Numbered from the stretch's first letter, positions 6,600 through 16,344 are shown. The stretch is DNA of 64,000 bases from Streptomyces sp. MP131-18 (GCF_001984575.1 NZ_LZNS01000001.1:487139-551138), one strand, 5' to 3'. Notes: generated by a model not told the origin, from the letters alone. A program made the numbers and translations.

Positions 6600-8564
6600 A
6601 TGGGCATGTTGCCGCACGGCAACCCATTGGTTCGCAGGAGACTCGTCGCGGGTGCCGCGGCGCTCGCGGCCGGGGCCGCGGTCCTGACCGCGCCCGCACC
6701 CGCGGGGGCCGCCGCCGGCGGGGGCGGCTCCCCGGAGCGGACGGTCAGGCAGATGGAATATCTCGACCGGGCACCCGTGGCGGTGCTGACGGACGAGGGG
6801 GTGTTCGTCAGCTGGCGGCTGCTGGGCCTGGACCGGAAGAACACCGCCTTCCACGTCTACCGTGACGGCGAGCGCATCACCCGCGGGCCGCTGCGCGACG
6901 TCACGAGCTTCACCGACCGGCGCGGCACGGCGGACTCGGTCTACCAGATCGCCGAGGTCCGCGGCGGTCGGCACGCGGAGCGCACCGAGGAGTTCGGGGT
7001 GTGGTCCCAGCAGTACCGGGACATCCCCGTCAACCGTCCGGACGGCGGCAGCACACCGTCGGGCGAGGAGTACACCTACCATCTCAACGACGCCTCGGTC
7101 GGCGATCTCGACGGCGACGGCCAGTACGAGATCGTGCAGAAGTGGGAGCCCAGCAACGCCCAGGACAACTCCCGTTCCGGCTACACCGGCAGCGTCATCC
7201 TCGACGCGTACACGCTGGACGGCGAGCAGCTGTGGCGGATCGACCTGGGCCGGAACATCCGGGCCGGAGCCCACTACACGCAGTTCATGGTGTACGACCT
7301 GAACGGTGACGGCCGTTCCGAGGTGCTGGCAAAGACCGCGGACGGAACGGTCGACGGCGCCGGGGTGACCATCGGCGACCCGGCGGCGGACCACCGCAAC
7401 ACCTCGGGCCGGGTGCTGGACGGCCCGGAGTACCTGACGGTCTTCGACGGCCGGACCGGCGCGGCGGTCGACACGATCGACTACACACCCGGGCGTGGCG
7501 ACACCTGCTCGTGGGGAGACTGCTCGGGCAACCGTTCCGACCGTTTCCTGGCGGGGATCGCGTATCTGGACGGCGAGCATCCTTCGGCGGTCTTCGCGCG
7601 CGGCTACTACACGCGGGCGGCGCTGGTCGCGTACGACTTCGACGGCGAATCGCTGACGCAGCGCTGGATGTTCGACTCCGACGAGTGGGGCGAGGAGTAC
7701 GAGGGGCAGGGCAACCACAACCTGTCCGTCGCCGACGTGGACGCCGACGGCAGGGACGAGATCGTCTACGGCTCGATGACGCTCGACGACGACGGCTCGC
7801 CGCTGTACAACACCGGTCTCGGGCACGGCGACGCCCTGCACCTGAGCGATCTCGACCCGTCCCGCCCGGGCCTGGAGCTGTTCGCCGTGCACGAGAGCAT
7901 GTCCGCCTCGGGCAACCGCGGCGGAACGTTCCGCGACGCGGCCACGGGCGAGATGCTGTGGTCGATGCCCGCCGCCCGGGACATCGGCCGCGGTGCGGCG
8001 GGCGATATCGACCCGAGGCACCCGGGCGCCGAGTCCTGGGCGGTGACGACGACCGGCGCGTGGAACTCACGCGAGGGCGAACTGCGGGCGGCCGACGGCT
8101 CGTTGATCGGTACGGGCATTCCCCCGGCGAACTTCGTGATCTGGTGGGACGGTGATCCGCTGCGCGAGATCCTCGACCACGACTTCGACGAGTCCGCCGA
8201 CCCGGCGGGCACGCCGTACATCGCGAAGTGGGACTGGGAGAACGCCGAACAGGACGTCGTGCTGGCCCCGGAGGGCGTCTACAGCAACAACTGGACGAAG
8301 GGCAACCCGGTGCTCCAGGCCGACCTGCTGGGCGACTGGCGCGAAGAGGTCCTCTTCCGTGCCCAGGACGAGTCCGCGCTGCGGATCTACACCACCACGG
8401 CCGAGACCGGCATGCGCCTGCCCACGCTGATGCACGACCCGGTCTACCGCCTTGGCGTGGCCTGGCAGAACGTCGCCTACAACCAGCCGCCGTGGACCGG
8501 CTACTTCCTGGGGAACGGGATGGAGCAGCCCGCCCGCCCCGCCATCCGCTACGCCGGCAGGTAG
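6600..8564 (+). CDS. Rhamnogalacturonan lyase, PL11 family, secreted
   Basis: This 654-residue enzyme is predicted to cleave rhamnogalacturonan I by beta-elimination outside the cell. Residues 1-40 form an export signal with a twin-arginine-like start (VRRRLVAGAAALAAG) ending near APAGAAA. The mature protein begins with the beta-sandwich sequence MEYLDRAPVAVLTDEGVFVSWRLLG, a PL11 hallmark. It continues as a calcium-binding propeller with repeated Dx(D/N)GDG-type loops (DLDGDGQYEI, DLNGDGRSEV, DVDADGRDEI) and ends with LPTLMHDPVYRLGVAWQNVAYNQP, also typical. ATG 6600 is preceded by AAGGGAG; ATG 6606 is possible. A consensus -35 box and the shared palindrome lie upstream, and a strong terminator follows. 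Confidence 0.93.
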   Translation: MGMLPHGNPLVRRRLVAGAAALAAGAAVLTAPAPAGAAAGGGGSPERTVRQMEYLDRAPVAVLTDEGVFVSWRLLGLDRKNTAFHVYRDGERITRGPLRDVTSFTDRRGTADSVYQIAEVRGGRHAERTEEFGVWSQQYRDIPVNRPDGGSTPSGEEYTYHLNDASVGDLDGDGQYEIVQKWEPSNAQDNSRSGYTGSVILDAYTLDGEQLWRIDLGRNIRAGAHYTQFMVYDLNGDGRSEVLAKTADGTVDGAGVTIGDPAADHRNTSGRVLDGPEYLTVFDGRTGAAVDTIDYTPGRGDTCSWGDCSGNRSDRFLAGIAYLDGEHPSAVFARGYYTRAALVAYDFDGESLTQRWMFDSDEWGEEYEGQGNHNLSVADVDADGRDEIVYGSMTLDDDGSPLYNTGLGHGDALHLSDLDPSRPGLELFAVHESMSASGNRGGTFRDAATGEMLWSMPAARDIGRGAAGDIDPRHPGAESWAVTTTGAWNSREGELRAADGSLIGTGIPPANFVIWWDGDPLREILDHDFDESADPAGTPYIAKWDWENAEQDVVLAPEGVYSNNWTKGNPVLQADLLGDWREEVLFRAQDESALRIYTTTAETGMRLPTLMHDPVYRLGVAWQNVAYNQPPWTGYFLGNGMEQPARPAIRYAGR

Positions 8565-8579
8565 GGCACGGCACGCGGA

Positions 8580-8617
8580 GGCCCGGTTCCGCCCCGTGCG
8601 CGGGGCGGAACCGGGCC
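8580..8617. terminator. Bidirectional terminator between PL11 and GH30 genes
   Basis: A perfect 17-bp stem (8580-8596 with 8601-8617; the left arm begins GGCCCGGTTCCGCC) closes a 4-nt loop. It lies between convergent genes ending at 8564 and 8635 and can serve both. Confidence 0.85.
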
Positions 8618-8634
8618 GGGAGGCCGCCTGTTCC

Positions 8635-10707
8635 TCAGCGGTCGAGGCGGGTGACGTTCCAGCGCTGGTTGTCGCCGGAGTTGGGTTGCCAGGCGCCTGC
8701 GGGGGCGCCGTCGTGGGTGGCCTGGCCCGGGACTTCGAGGAGTTCGCCGGTGGCGGCGTTGACGAAGGTCCAGGTGCCGTCGCCCGTGGTGGACATGATC
8801 CACTGGGCCGCGGCGCCGGCACGCCCGCGGTCGCGTTCCAGGACGAGCGCGCCGTCGCGCAGCGCCAGGCGCTGGTCGTCCGCGCTGTTGCTCAGCACAT
8901 AGCGCTGTGCGTTGTCCGTGCCGCGCGTCACCTTCCGCACCTCCCACCGCTGGGCCTCGTCGGCCGGGTCGGCGGTGCGGATGACCGCGGCGCCCCCGTC
9001 GTCGGAGACGGACAGCGAACGGCCGCTCTGCACCCCGGTGAGGGAGTAGGAGGCGTCGCGCTGGATCAGCGCGGCGTCCCTGGCGACGCCGGAGGCGCCG
9101 TCCACCACGAAGGTGGTCACCGACTCGGCGGGCACGGTCAGGGTGGCGCGGTCGTCGGTGACGCGCACGGGCGAGCCGGTGACCAGCGCGCCGTCCGCAT
9201 CGGTCACCACGGGCGTGACGGTCGCGCCGCGCGCGAGCCTGGCGAACTTCGACAGGTCGAGGGTCACCTCACGGTCCGAGGCGGAGTCGTTGACGTGGAC
9301 CACGGTGGCCCCGTCCGCGCCGTCGACGGCCGCGACACTGGCCGGCTCGTCGGTGCCGATCAGCCGGTCCCCGGGGCGGATGAAGTGGGTGAAGTTCCGC
9401 GCCGTGTCGAACTTGGTGTTGGTGTGGATCGGGCAGCTCTCCAGCGTGTCCTCGTCCGTGCAGCTGAACGGCAGCTGGATGCTGCCCCAGTTGCCGCCCT
9501 CCTCGGACTCGCCGCCCGGCGCCATGTTGTCGAAGTCCTCCACGGGCTGCCAGAACACCCAGGCGGAGGGCTCAAGTTGGCGCAGGTCGTCGACGATGTG
9601 GCGGGCCAGGCCGAGGCCGGGGACCATGGACTCGAAGTCCTGCCCGATGTTGCCCCAGTCGCCGCCGACCTCGCTCATCCACAGCGGCTTGTCCTCCGCC
9701 TTGGCCAGGTCCCGGACGGTCGTGCGGCCGCCGGTGCCGTAGGTGTGGACGTTCATCTGGTCGACGAGCTCGCGCACGTGAGGAGGGTAGGACTGCCAGT
9801 TGGCCGCGAACGTCGTCGGGTTGGTTTCGTCCATCGCGGAGATGACGGCGTCGGTGCCGGCCGCGCCGAGTTCCCCGGCGAGGGCGCTGATGACCTCCTG
9901 CTGGAGTTCGGGGCCCATGTGAGCGCCCTCCTGCCGGCCGCCGACGGGCTCGCCGTCCGGGCCGAGCGTGGTGCTCCAGTAGTCGGTGTTGGGCTCGTTG
10001 AACGGGTCGAGAGTGTCCACCTCGATGCCGTGCGCGTCCTCGATCCGCTCGACGGCGCCGACGAGATAGGCGGCGAAGTCCTCGACCGAGTCGCGGCGCA
10101 GCTGGTCGGCGCTCGCGTCGAAGCCGCCGGAGACGTAGCCGCTCTCGGTCATGAACCACGGCGGGGAGTTGCTGAACGCCTCCCAGTGGTCGATCTCCTC
10201 GGCGATGCGGTCGATCCACCAGCGCTGGGTGGCGTCGGCGTCCGCGTTCCAGTGGGCCGGGTCTTCCGCGTTCCACCAGTCCGTGTCCTCGCGGGTGGTG
10301 CCCTCGGGCGCCTGCCACCAGCCTTCGACGGCCCCGCCGGCCCGCAGGTAGTCGGTGACGTCGGGGGCGTTGCCGCCGCCGACGTTGTAGCGGGCGATGT
10401 TGAGGGCCAGTCCTTCGTCGCCGAATACCAGCTCGGCCAGTTCCTCGCGGATCTCGTCCGGATAGTCGCCGGTGGCGTTGGCGAACCACACCAGGCTGGT
10501 CCCCCAGCCCTCGAACTCCTGGCCCTGATAGGACGGATCTGGTGTGATGGTGACCGCGTCGGCGGCCCCGGCGGTCGTCCCCGCGGCGCCCGCGGCGGGC
10601 AGCGGGCCGGCGGCGAGCGTTCCGCCGGCGGCGGCCAGCACGGTGCACGCGGCCAGGGCCCTGCGCCCCGTCCTGGCGCGGGGTGTGGTGCGGATTCTTC
10701 GGCTCAT
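8635..10707 (-). CDS. Secreted GH30 endo-beta-1,6-galactanase-like enzyme with ricin-type lectin domain
   Basis: This 690-residue protein has a signal peptide (1-48), a GH30-type (beta/alpha)8 domain with side beta-sandwich (about 50-540) and a C-terminal ricin B-like beta-trefoil (about 546-690; QRW and QW repeats such as DEAQRWEV and DNQRWNV). The acid/base is E238 in DPFNEPN and the nucleophile E346 in WMSEVGG. The EFEGWGTSLVWFANATGDYP start matches GH30 enzymes that hydrolyse beta-1,6-galactan side chains of arabinogalactan proteins. It is the last gene of the reverse-strand operon, 63 bp after the GH42 gene, so released galacto-oligosaccharides would be taken up and cleaved by its neighbours. 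The exact linkage specificity is inferred. Confidence 0.88.
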   Translation of the reverse strand: MSRRIRTTPRARTGRRALAACTVLAAAGGTLAAGPLPAAGAAGTTAGAADAVTITPDPSYQGQEFEGWGTSLVWFANATGDYPDEIREELAELVFGDEGLALNIARYNVGGGNAPDVTDYLRAGGAVEGWWQAPEGTTREDTDWWNAEDPAHWNADADATQRWWIDRIAEEIDHWEAFSNSPPWFMTESGYVSGGFDASADQLRRDSVEDFAAYLVGAVERIEDAHGIEVDTLDPFNEPNTDYWSTTLGPDGEPVGGRQEGAHMGPELQQEVISALAGELGAAGTDAVISAMDETNPTTFAANWQSYPPHVRELVDQMNVHTYGTGGRTTVRDLAKAEDKPLWMSEVGGDWGNIGQDFESMVPGLGLARHIVDDLRQLEPSAWVFWQPVEDFDNMAPGGESEEGGNWGSIQLPFSCTDEDTLESCPIHTNTKFDTARNFTHFIRPGDRLIGTDEPASVAAVDGADGATVVHVNDSASDREVTLDLSKFARLARGATVTPVVTDADGALVTGSPVRVTDDRATLTVPAESVTTFVVDGASGVARDAALIQRDASYSLTGVQSGRSLSVSDDGGAAVIRTADPADEAQRWEVRKVTRGTDNAQRYVLSNSADDQRLALRDGALVLERDRGRAGAAAQWIMSTTGDGTWTFVNAATGELLEVPGQATHDGAPAGAWQPNSGDNQRWNVTRLDR

Positions 10708-10770
10708 GGGTTCTCCCTCGTGCCTGTCGCTTCCTTGCGAGGTACTGCGGAGATCGTGCGGCGGCCGGGG

Positions 10771-12828
10771 TCAGGTGCCGGCCGGCCGCCGCACGACGAT
10801 CACGCCCCGTGGGGGCAGCACGGGCCCGCCGTCCGCTCCGGCGGCGGGCCCGGCGACGACCTCGCCGGTGACGCCGTCGAGGGGCACGGGCTCGTCGGTG
10901 CGGTTCACCAGGAACCAGTAGTCCGCGTCGGGTCCGGTCCGCACGGTCAGCTCGGCGCGGCCCCGGACGGCCCGCGGCAGTTCGCCGCTCACACCGGCGG
11001 CGTCGAGCAGGCGGGTCAGCGTTCCGGCCAGCTGCCCGGGGCCGAGGCGGGTCGAGACATAGGCGGCCGAGCCCGGCCCCGCGGCGCGGCGGGTGATGGC
11101 GGGGCGCCCGGCGGCGTGGCCGGAGGCATAGCGGGTCAGGATCTCGGTGGCCGGGTCGGTGACGGTGACGAGGTCGGTCCACAGCGTGCCGGTGGTGCCG
11201 TCGTCGAGCGTGACGCGCTCGTCGTCCTGGAGCGGGGCGAACTCCTCGATGCGGATGCCGAGCAGGTCGCGCAGCGGTCCCGGGTAGCCGCCGAGCCAGA
11301 CGTGGTCGTGCTCGTCGACGACGCCGGAGAAGTAGGTGGTGACCAGGTGGCCGCCGCCGTCGACGTACCGGGTCAGCTCCTTGGCGAGGGATTCGGGAAC
11401 GACGTGCAGGACCGGCGCGACGACCAGGCCGTAGCCGTCCAGCGGGGTGCCGGTGGGCACCACGTCGGTGCGCACGCCCAGGGCGAGGAGCGCCGAGTAC
11501 CAGTCCAGCGCCTCCTGCCGGTAGCGCAGCCGCGAGGAGGGGTGGGAGTCCTGCTCGCTGGCCCACCACGATTCCCAGTCGAAGAGGATCGCCGCGGGTG
11601 CGCGCAGCCGTTCCGTTCCGGCGGCCGGGGCGAGGTCGCGCAGGGTGGCGCCGAGGGCGGCGACCGAGCGGAACAGTTCGCTGTCGGGGCCGGCGTGGGG
11701 CACCATCGCGGAGTGGTACTTCTCGGCGCCGGCCGCGGACTGGCGCCACTGGAAGAAGCAGACGGCGTCCGCGCCGTGCGCGACGTGCAGCAGGGAGTCC
11801 CGGGCCAGTTCGCCGGGCTCCTTGGCCCGGTTGACGGGCTGCCAGTTGACGGCGCTGGTGGAGTGCTCCATCAGGAACCAGGGCTTGCCGCCCGCGAGGT
11901 TGCCGGTGAGGTTGGCGGAGAACGACAGCTCGTCCAGGCCCTGCGGGCCGGGGTGGACGTAGTGGTCGTTGGAGACGAAGTCGACCTCGGCGGCCCAGTC
12001 GGCGTAGTTCATGCCCTTGGTCTCGCCCATCACCATGAAGTTGGTGGTGACCGGCACGCCGGGGGTGATCCGCGTCAGCACCTCGCGCTCGGCGCGCAGG
12101 TAGTCCTTCAGCGCGTCGGAGGAGAAGCGCTTGAAGTCGAGCTGCTGCGTGGGGTTGGGGTGCGAGGCGGCGAGCCGGGGCGGCAGGATCTGCTCGAAGT
12201 CGGTGTAGCGCTGGGACCAGAACGCCGTGCCCCAGGCGTCGTTGAGGGCGTCGATTCCGCCGTAGCGCGAGCGCAGCCAGGTGCGGAAGGCGCGGGCCGC
12301 GTCGTCGGAGTAGTCGTAGATGTTGTGGCAGCCCAGCTCGTTGTTGACGTGCCAGGCGACCAGGGCCGGGTGGTCGCCGTAGCGTTCCGCCATGGTGGTG
12401 ACCAGACGCAGGGCGTGGGAGCGGAAGACCGGGGAGGTGGGCCGCCAGTGCTGGCGGGCGCCGGGCCACACCGTCTCGCCCGTGGCGGTGACGGGCAGGA
12501 TCTCGGGGTGCGCCGTGGTCAGCCAGGGCGGCGGGGAGGCGGTCGCGGTGGCCAGGTCGACGCCGATGCCGCCGTCGTGGAGCAGGCCCATCACCTCGTC
12601 CAGCCAGGCGAAGTCCCAGGTGTCCCGCGCCGGCTGGATGCGGGCCCAGGAGAAGATCGCGAGGGAGACGAGGGTGACCCCGGCCTCGCGCATCAGCCGG
12701 ATGTCCTCGCGCCACACCTCCTTCGGCCACTGTTCCGGGTTGTAGTCGGCGCCGTATTCGAAGCGACGGGCGGTGCCGTCCGTGGCGGCGGGCCGGAGCG
12801 GCCAGCGGTGTGTCGAGGCGCGGGGCAT
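10771..12828 (-). CDS. GH42 beta-galactosidase
   Basis: A 685-residue enzyme starting at ATG 12828 behind AAGGAG. The GH42 barrel opens with FEYGADYNPEQWPKEVWREDIRLM and carries the acid/base E164 (HVNNELGCHN) and nucleophile E321 (FLMEHSTS). The trimerisation domain (RTDVVPTGTPLDGYGLVVAPVLHVV) and a small C-terminal beta domain follow. There is no signal peptide, so it acts in the cytoplasm on imported galactosides. It sits in the operon permease-permease-binding protein-GH42-GH30, with a hairpin separating it from the binding-protein gene that may lower its expression. GH42 enzymes usually prefer plant galacto-oligosaccharides to lactose. Confidence 0.95.
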   Translation of the reverse strand: MPRASTHRWPLRPAATDGTARRFEYGADYNPEQWPKEVWREDIRLMREAGVTLVSLAIFSWARIQPARDTWDFAWLDEVMGLLHDGGIGVDLATATASPPPWLTTAHPEILPVTATGETVWPGARQHWRPTSPVFRSHALRLVTTMAERYGDHPALVAWHVNNELGCHNIYDYSDDAARAFRTWLRSRYGGIDALNDAWGTAFWSQRYTDFEQILPPRLAASHPNPTQQLDFKRFSSDALKDYLRAEREVLTRITPGVPVTTNFMVMGETKGMNYADWAAEVDFVSNDHYVHPGPQGLDELSFSANLTGNLAGGKPWFLMEHSTSAVNWQPVNRAKEPGELARDSLLHVAHGADAVCFFQWRQSAAGAEKYHSAMVPHAGPDSELFRSVAALGATLRDLAPAAGTERLRAPAAILFDWESWWASEQDSHPSSRLRYRQEALDWYSALLALGVRTDVVPTGTPLDGYGLVVAPVLHVVPESLAKELTRYVDGGGHLVTTYFSGVVDEHDHVWLGGYPGPLRDLLGIRIEEFAPLQDDERVTLDDGTTGTLWTDLVTVTDPATEILTRYASGHAAGRPAITRRAAGPGSAAYVSTRLGPGQLAGTLTRLLDAAGVSGELPRAVRGRAELTVRTGPDADYWFLVNRTDEPVPLDGVTGEVVAGPAAGADGGPVLPPRGVIVVRRPAGT

Positions 12829-12931
12829 GTGCTTCTCCTTGGCTGTGCGCGTGCGGTTCCCGGCACACCGGCCGGGGCGGGGCCCGGGCGGTGACGCCGG
12901 TGCACTCGAGGGTCGTTCCGGGGCCGGCCGT

Positions 12932-12961
12932 GGCGGGCCGCGGGCCGGGGCGCGGCCCGCC
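12932..12961 (-). terminator. Intra-operon hairpin between binding-protein and GH42 genes
   Basis: Perfect 11-bp arms GGCGGGCCGCG (12932-12942) and CGCGGCCCGCC (12951-12961) sit directly after the stop codon at 12969 on the reverse strand. It may be a partial terminator or an mRNA-stabilising hairpin that keeps the binding protein more abundant than downstream enzymes, as is usual in sugar ABC operons. Confidence 0.6.
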
Positions 12962-12968
12962 GCGGCGG

Positions 12969-14312
12969 TCACTCCTGGACGGTGAAGCCCTGCTCCGTGC
13001 CGTAGTCGGCGGACATCCGCTGCCAGGCGGCGAGCCCCTCGGTGAGCGTGGTCCCGGAGACGTACGCCTGGCCGACGGTGTCGTTGAAGACCGAGTTGGC
13101 GTAGACCTGGTAGGGGAGGTACGACCAGCCTTCGCCGACGTTCGCGGCGGACTCCGCGAAGATCTCGTTCGCCGTCTGACCGCCGAAGTACTCGAACTCG
13201 GTGCTCAGGAACTCCTCCGACTCCAGCTCGGCGATGGTCGCGGGGAACGCCCCGTCCTCGACGCGGACGGCGACGCCTTCACCGACGTTGGCGTACTCCA
13301 GGAAGGCGTAGGCCAGTTCCTTGTTGCCGGCGGCCGAGGGTATGGCGAGGGAGCTACCGCCGTTCTCCGCGCTGGCGTTCGCCCCCTCCTCCCACTGGGG
13401 CAGCGGCGCGACGCGCCACGAGCCGGCCGCGTTCGGCGCGCCGGACACCAGGTTGCCCGGCATCCACGCGCCCGTGGCGAGGGTGGCGATGGTGCCGTCG
13501 TCCAGGCCCTGGTACCACTCGTCGCTCCAGCCGGTGATGGGCGCGAGCAGGTCCTCGTCGAGGAGCTGCTGCCAGGTCTCGGCGAACGCCGCGGAGCCCT
13601 CGTCGGTGAAGTCGATCGCCACCTCGGTGCCGTCCACGGTGTAGGGGCGGCCCCCGGCCTGCCAGATCATGCTGGTGGCGAAGCCGGCGTCGCCGGCGTC
13701 GGCACCGATGTAGACGTCGGGGTCGGCCGCGTGGAGATCGCGGGCGGCCTGGACGTACTCGTCCCAGGTGGCCGGCACCTCGATGCCGTGCTCGTCGAAG
13801 ACGTCCTGGTTGTAGAACAGCGCCATCGGGCCGGAGTCCGTGGGCAGTCCGTAGATGCCGTCCCCCACCTGCACGGTGCTCCACGGGCCGGGCGAGAAGG
13901 TGCCGTCCAGCTCGTCGGCGCCGAAGGAGGACAGGTCCGTGAGGGATTCGGAGATGGTGAACTGGCTGATGGCGTAGTACTCGATCTGCGCGACGTCGGG
14001 CACGCCGGAGCCGGCGGACATGGCGTTCTGGAGCGCGGTGTACTGGTCGGTGTTGGTGCCCGCGTTGACCAGGTCGACCTCCACGTTCGGGTGGGCGGCC
14101 TCGAAGTCGGCGACGACCTGTTCCAGGGTGGGGTCCCAGCCCCACACCGTGATCTCGCCGCCTTCCTCCAGGGCGGCCTGCACCGCGTCGGGCGATGACT
14201 CCTCACCGGCGTCGTCGTCGGAGGAGCCGCAGGCCGTGAGCCCGAGGGCCAGGGCGCAGGCCGCGGCCGCGCCGCGGACCAGGGGGCGTCTGAAGGTGGT
14301 CATGGTCGTCAT
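12969..14312 (-). CDS. Sugar ABC transporter substrate-binding lipoprotein (operon 1)
   Basis: This 447-residue family-1 solute-binding protein has a lipoprotein signal ending in the lipobox LTAC followed by GSSDDD. It continues with EEGGEITVWGWDPTLEQVVADFEAAHPNVEV-type sequence, the usual opening of carbohydrate-binding proteins. It would sit on the outer membrane face and deliver oligosaccharides to the permeases encoded just upstream (14393-16273). Gene order and the following GH42/GH30 genes point to beta-galactan or arabinogalactan oligosaccharides as ligand; this is inferred from context. Confidence 0.92.
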   Translation of the reverse strand: MTTMTTFRRPLVRGAAAACALALGLTACGSSDDDAGEESSPDAVQAALEEGGEITVWGWDPTLEQVVADFEAAHPNVEVDLVNAGTNTDQYTALQNAMSAGSGVPDVAQIEYYAISQFTISESLTDLSSFGADELDGTFSPGPWSTVQVGDGIYGLPTDSGPMALFYNQDVFDEHGIEVPATWDEYVQAARDLHAADPDVYIGADAGDAGFATSMIWQAGGRPYTVDGTEVAIDFTDEGSAAFAETWQQLLDEDLLAPITGWSDEWYQGLDDGTIATLATGAWMPGNLVSGAPNAAGSWRVAPLPQWEEGANASAENGGSSLAIPSAAGNKELAYAFLEYANVGEGVAVRVEDGAFPATIAELESEEFLSTEFEYFGGQTANEIFAESAANVGEGWSYLPYQVYANSVFNDTVGQAYVSGTTLTEGLAAWQRMSADYGTEQGFTVQE

Positions 14313-14323
14313 CTCACTTCGTC

Positions 14324-14352
14324 GTCAGAGGAACCGTCAGAGAAACCGTCAG
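14324..14352. repeat. Short 12-bp tandem repeat in intergenic spacer
   Basis: GTCAGAGGAACC (14324-14335) and GTCAGAGAAACC (14336-14347) differ by one base, and a third partial copy, GTCAG, begins at 14348. It lies in the 80-bp spacer between permease and binding-protein genes and probably arose by slippage. Confidence 0.6.
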
Positions 14353-14392
14353 GAAAAAGGGGTGCGGACGGGGGTCGAGGGACGCGGCCGGC

Positions 14393-15340
14393 TCATCCCT
14401 TCACGCTTCCGGCGGCCAGGCCGGACTGCCAGTAGCGCTGGAGGAGGAGGAACGCGGCGATCAGCGGGACGATGGTGAGCAGCGAGCCGGTGATCACCAG
14501 GTTGAAGATGGCCTCGCCGCCTGCCGTGGATGCCTGCGAGTTCCACGCGTTGAGCCCCAGGGTCAGCGGGTACCAGTCGGGGTCCTTGATCATGATGAGC
14601 GGCAGGAAGTAGTTGTTCCAGGTGGCGACGATGGTGAACAGGGAGACCGTGACGATGCCGGGCGCCAGCATCGGCAGCGCGACCCGGAAGAACGTGCCGA
14701 TCTCGCCGGAGCCGTCGATCCTGGCGGCTTCGAGCAGTTCGGTGGGGATCGCCTCGCTGGCGAACACCCACATCAGGTAGAGCCCGAACGGCGAGATCAG
14801 GGACGGAATGATCACCGCCCAGGGGGTGTTGGTCAGCCCCATCTCGCTGAACATCAGGAACGTGGGGACCGCGAGCGCCGTTCCCGGCACCGCGACGGCC
14901 CCGATGACCACGGCGAACACCCCGCGCTTGCCGGGGAAGTCGTACTTGGCCAGCGCGTAGCCGCCCAGTACGGCCAGGAACGTGGCACCGCCGGCGCCGA
15001 GGGCCACGTACATGAGTGTGTTCAGCAGCCAGCGGCCGAACACGCCGTCGTCGTAGGTGAAGGTGTCGGCGATGTTGCTGAAGAGGGCGAAGTCGCCGCT
15101 GAACCACAGGCCGAAGGAGTCGAGCAGGCTCGACTGCGTCTTGGTGGCGTTGATGAACAGCCACGCCAACGGCACCAGCGTGTAGAGCAGGACCAGGCCG
15201 GTGACCAGGGTCAGCGGGACGCTGCGGCGGCGCTGGCCCGGTCGGCCCGCGGCGCGGCCGGGACGGCGGGCGGGGCGCAGCCGCGGCGCGCGGCTCCTGG
15301 TGCCGTGCGGCGCGTTGACGGTCGGGGCGGGAGCGCTCAT
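14393..15340 (-). CDS. Carbohydrate ABC transporter permease, MalG type (operon 1)
   Basis: A 315-residue inner-membrane protein with an Arg/Pro-rich cytosolic N-terminus (1-35) and six predicted membrane segments. The EAA loop, ELLEAARIDGSGEIGTFFRVALPML, contacts the ATPase, and the C-terminus LLLQRYWQSGLAAGSVKG is characteristic of MalG-type subunits. It follows the MalF-type gene after 6 bp. No ATPase gene is present; in streptomycetes the shared ATPase MsiK usually energises such importers. Confidence 0.93.
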   Translation of the reverse strand: MSAPAPTVNAPHGTRSRAPRLRPARRPGRAAGRPGQRRRSVPLTLVTGLVLLYTLVPLAWLFINATKTQSSLLDSFGLWFSGDFALFSNIADTFTYDDGVFGRWLLNTLMYVALGAGGATFLAVLGGYALAKYDFPGKRGVFAVVIGAVAVPGTALAVPTFLMFSEMGLTNTPWAVIIPSLISPFGLYLMWVFASEAIPTELLEAARIDGSGEIGTFFRVALPMLAPGIVTVSLFTIVATWNNYFLPLIMIKDPDWYPLTLGLNAWNSQASTAGGEAIFNLVITGSLLTIVPLIAAFLLLQRYWQSGLAAGSVKG

Positions 15341-15346
15341 CGCCGC

Positions 15347-16273
15347 TCACGACTCCTTTCGCATGCCGCGCAGCTGCACGACGTAGGCGACGATCATGGT
15401 CAGCAGGCCCATGACGATGGCGACCGTGGCCGCGTAGTTGTGCTGCTGGCCGGCGAAGGACAGCGAGTAGGTCATGAGGTTGGGCGTGTAGTCGCTGGTG
15501 ATGGCGTTCGGCGCCAGGCTCTGGAGGATGCTCGGCTCGTTGAACAGCTGGAAGGTGCCGATGATCGAGAAGATCGTCGCGATGACCAGCGCGCCGCGGA
15601 TCGCGGGCAGTTTGATGGCGGTGATCACGCGCCACTGCCCGGCCCCGTCGATCTCGGCCGCCTCGTAGAGCGAGTGCGGGATGACGCGGAGCGCGGAGTA
15701 GAAGATCAGCATGTTGTAGCCGACGAATTCCCAGGTCACGATGTTGCCGATGGCCGCGAGTATCAGGTCGGGCGAGAGCGGGTCGGGCAGATCGGTGCCC
15801 AGGGCGTCGTTGATGTTGCCGACCAGGCCGAAGCGGGTGCCGTACATGAAGCCCCACATCAGGGTGGCGACGACGGCGGGCACGGCGTAGGGGAGGAAGA
15901 TCGTGATGCGGAAGAAGTCCCTGCCGTACAGCCGGCCGCTGTCCAGTGCCAGGGCCACCAGCAGCGCGATGCAGAGCATGATCGGCACCTGGACGGCCAG
16001 GAATGTCGCCACCCGGCCCAGCGCTTCCCAGAACTGCGGGTCCTCCAGGGCGCGCTGGTAGTTGTCCAGGCCGACGAACGAGTTCCCGCCGACCAGCTGA
16101 TCCTGGTAGAGGCTGAGGTAGAGGGAATACCCGATGGGGGCCAGGAAGACGAGCGCGAAGACCGCCATGAACGGTCCGACGAACGCCCAGCCCGTCCAGC
16201 GGCGCCTGCGGCGTGGCCCGGACGGGGACAGCGCGTTGCGTCCCGCTCGCGCGGGCGGGGACAGCGTCGTCAT
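15347..16273 (-). CDS. Carbohydrate ABC transporter permease, MalF type (operon 1)
   Basis: This 308-residue permease partner is the first gene of the reverse-strand operon 16273-8635. It has six membrane segments and the EAA loop SLYEAAEIDGAGQWRVITAIKLPAI. The start ATG at 16273 is divergent from the LacI-type gene at 16462, and the 188-bp spacer contains three ATGTTT/AAACAT operator-like elements. It is expected to import galactan-derived oligosaccharides with the binding protein at 12969. Confidence 0.93.
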   Translation of the reverse strand: MTTLSPPARAGRNALSPSGPRRRRRWTGWAFVGPFMAVFALVFLAPIGYSLYLSLYQDQLVGGNSFVGLDNYQRALEDPQFWEALGRVATFLAVQVPIMLCIALLVALALDSGRLYGRDFFRITIFLPYAVPAVVATLMWGFMYGTRFGLVGNINDALGTDLPDPLSPDLILAAIGNIVTWEFVGYNMLIFYSALRVIPHSLYEAAEIDGAGQWRVITAIKLPAIRGALVIATIFSIIGTFQLFNEPSILQSLAPNAITSDYTPNLMTYSLSFAGQQHNYAATVAIVMGLLTMIVAYVVQLRGMRKES

Positions 16274-16344
16274 GCGGTACCTCGCTCGTCGTGTTGCTCG
16301 GCTCGTGCTGCTCGGCTCGTGCGGCCGGGGAAGATCCGCGTTCG

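Noticed and set aside
8452..12894. A very long rightward open frame opposite the GH30 and GH42 genes.
   Set aside because: It is the antisense shadow of two clear GH genes with intact catalytic motifs; its composition (Ala/Gly/Arg/Val-rich, no domains) is typical of a GC-rich shadow.
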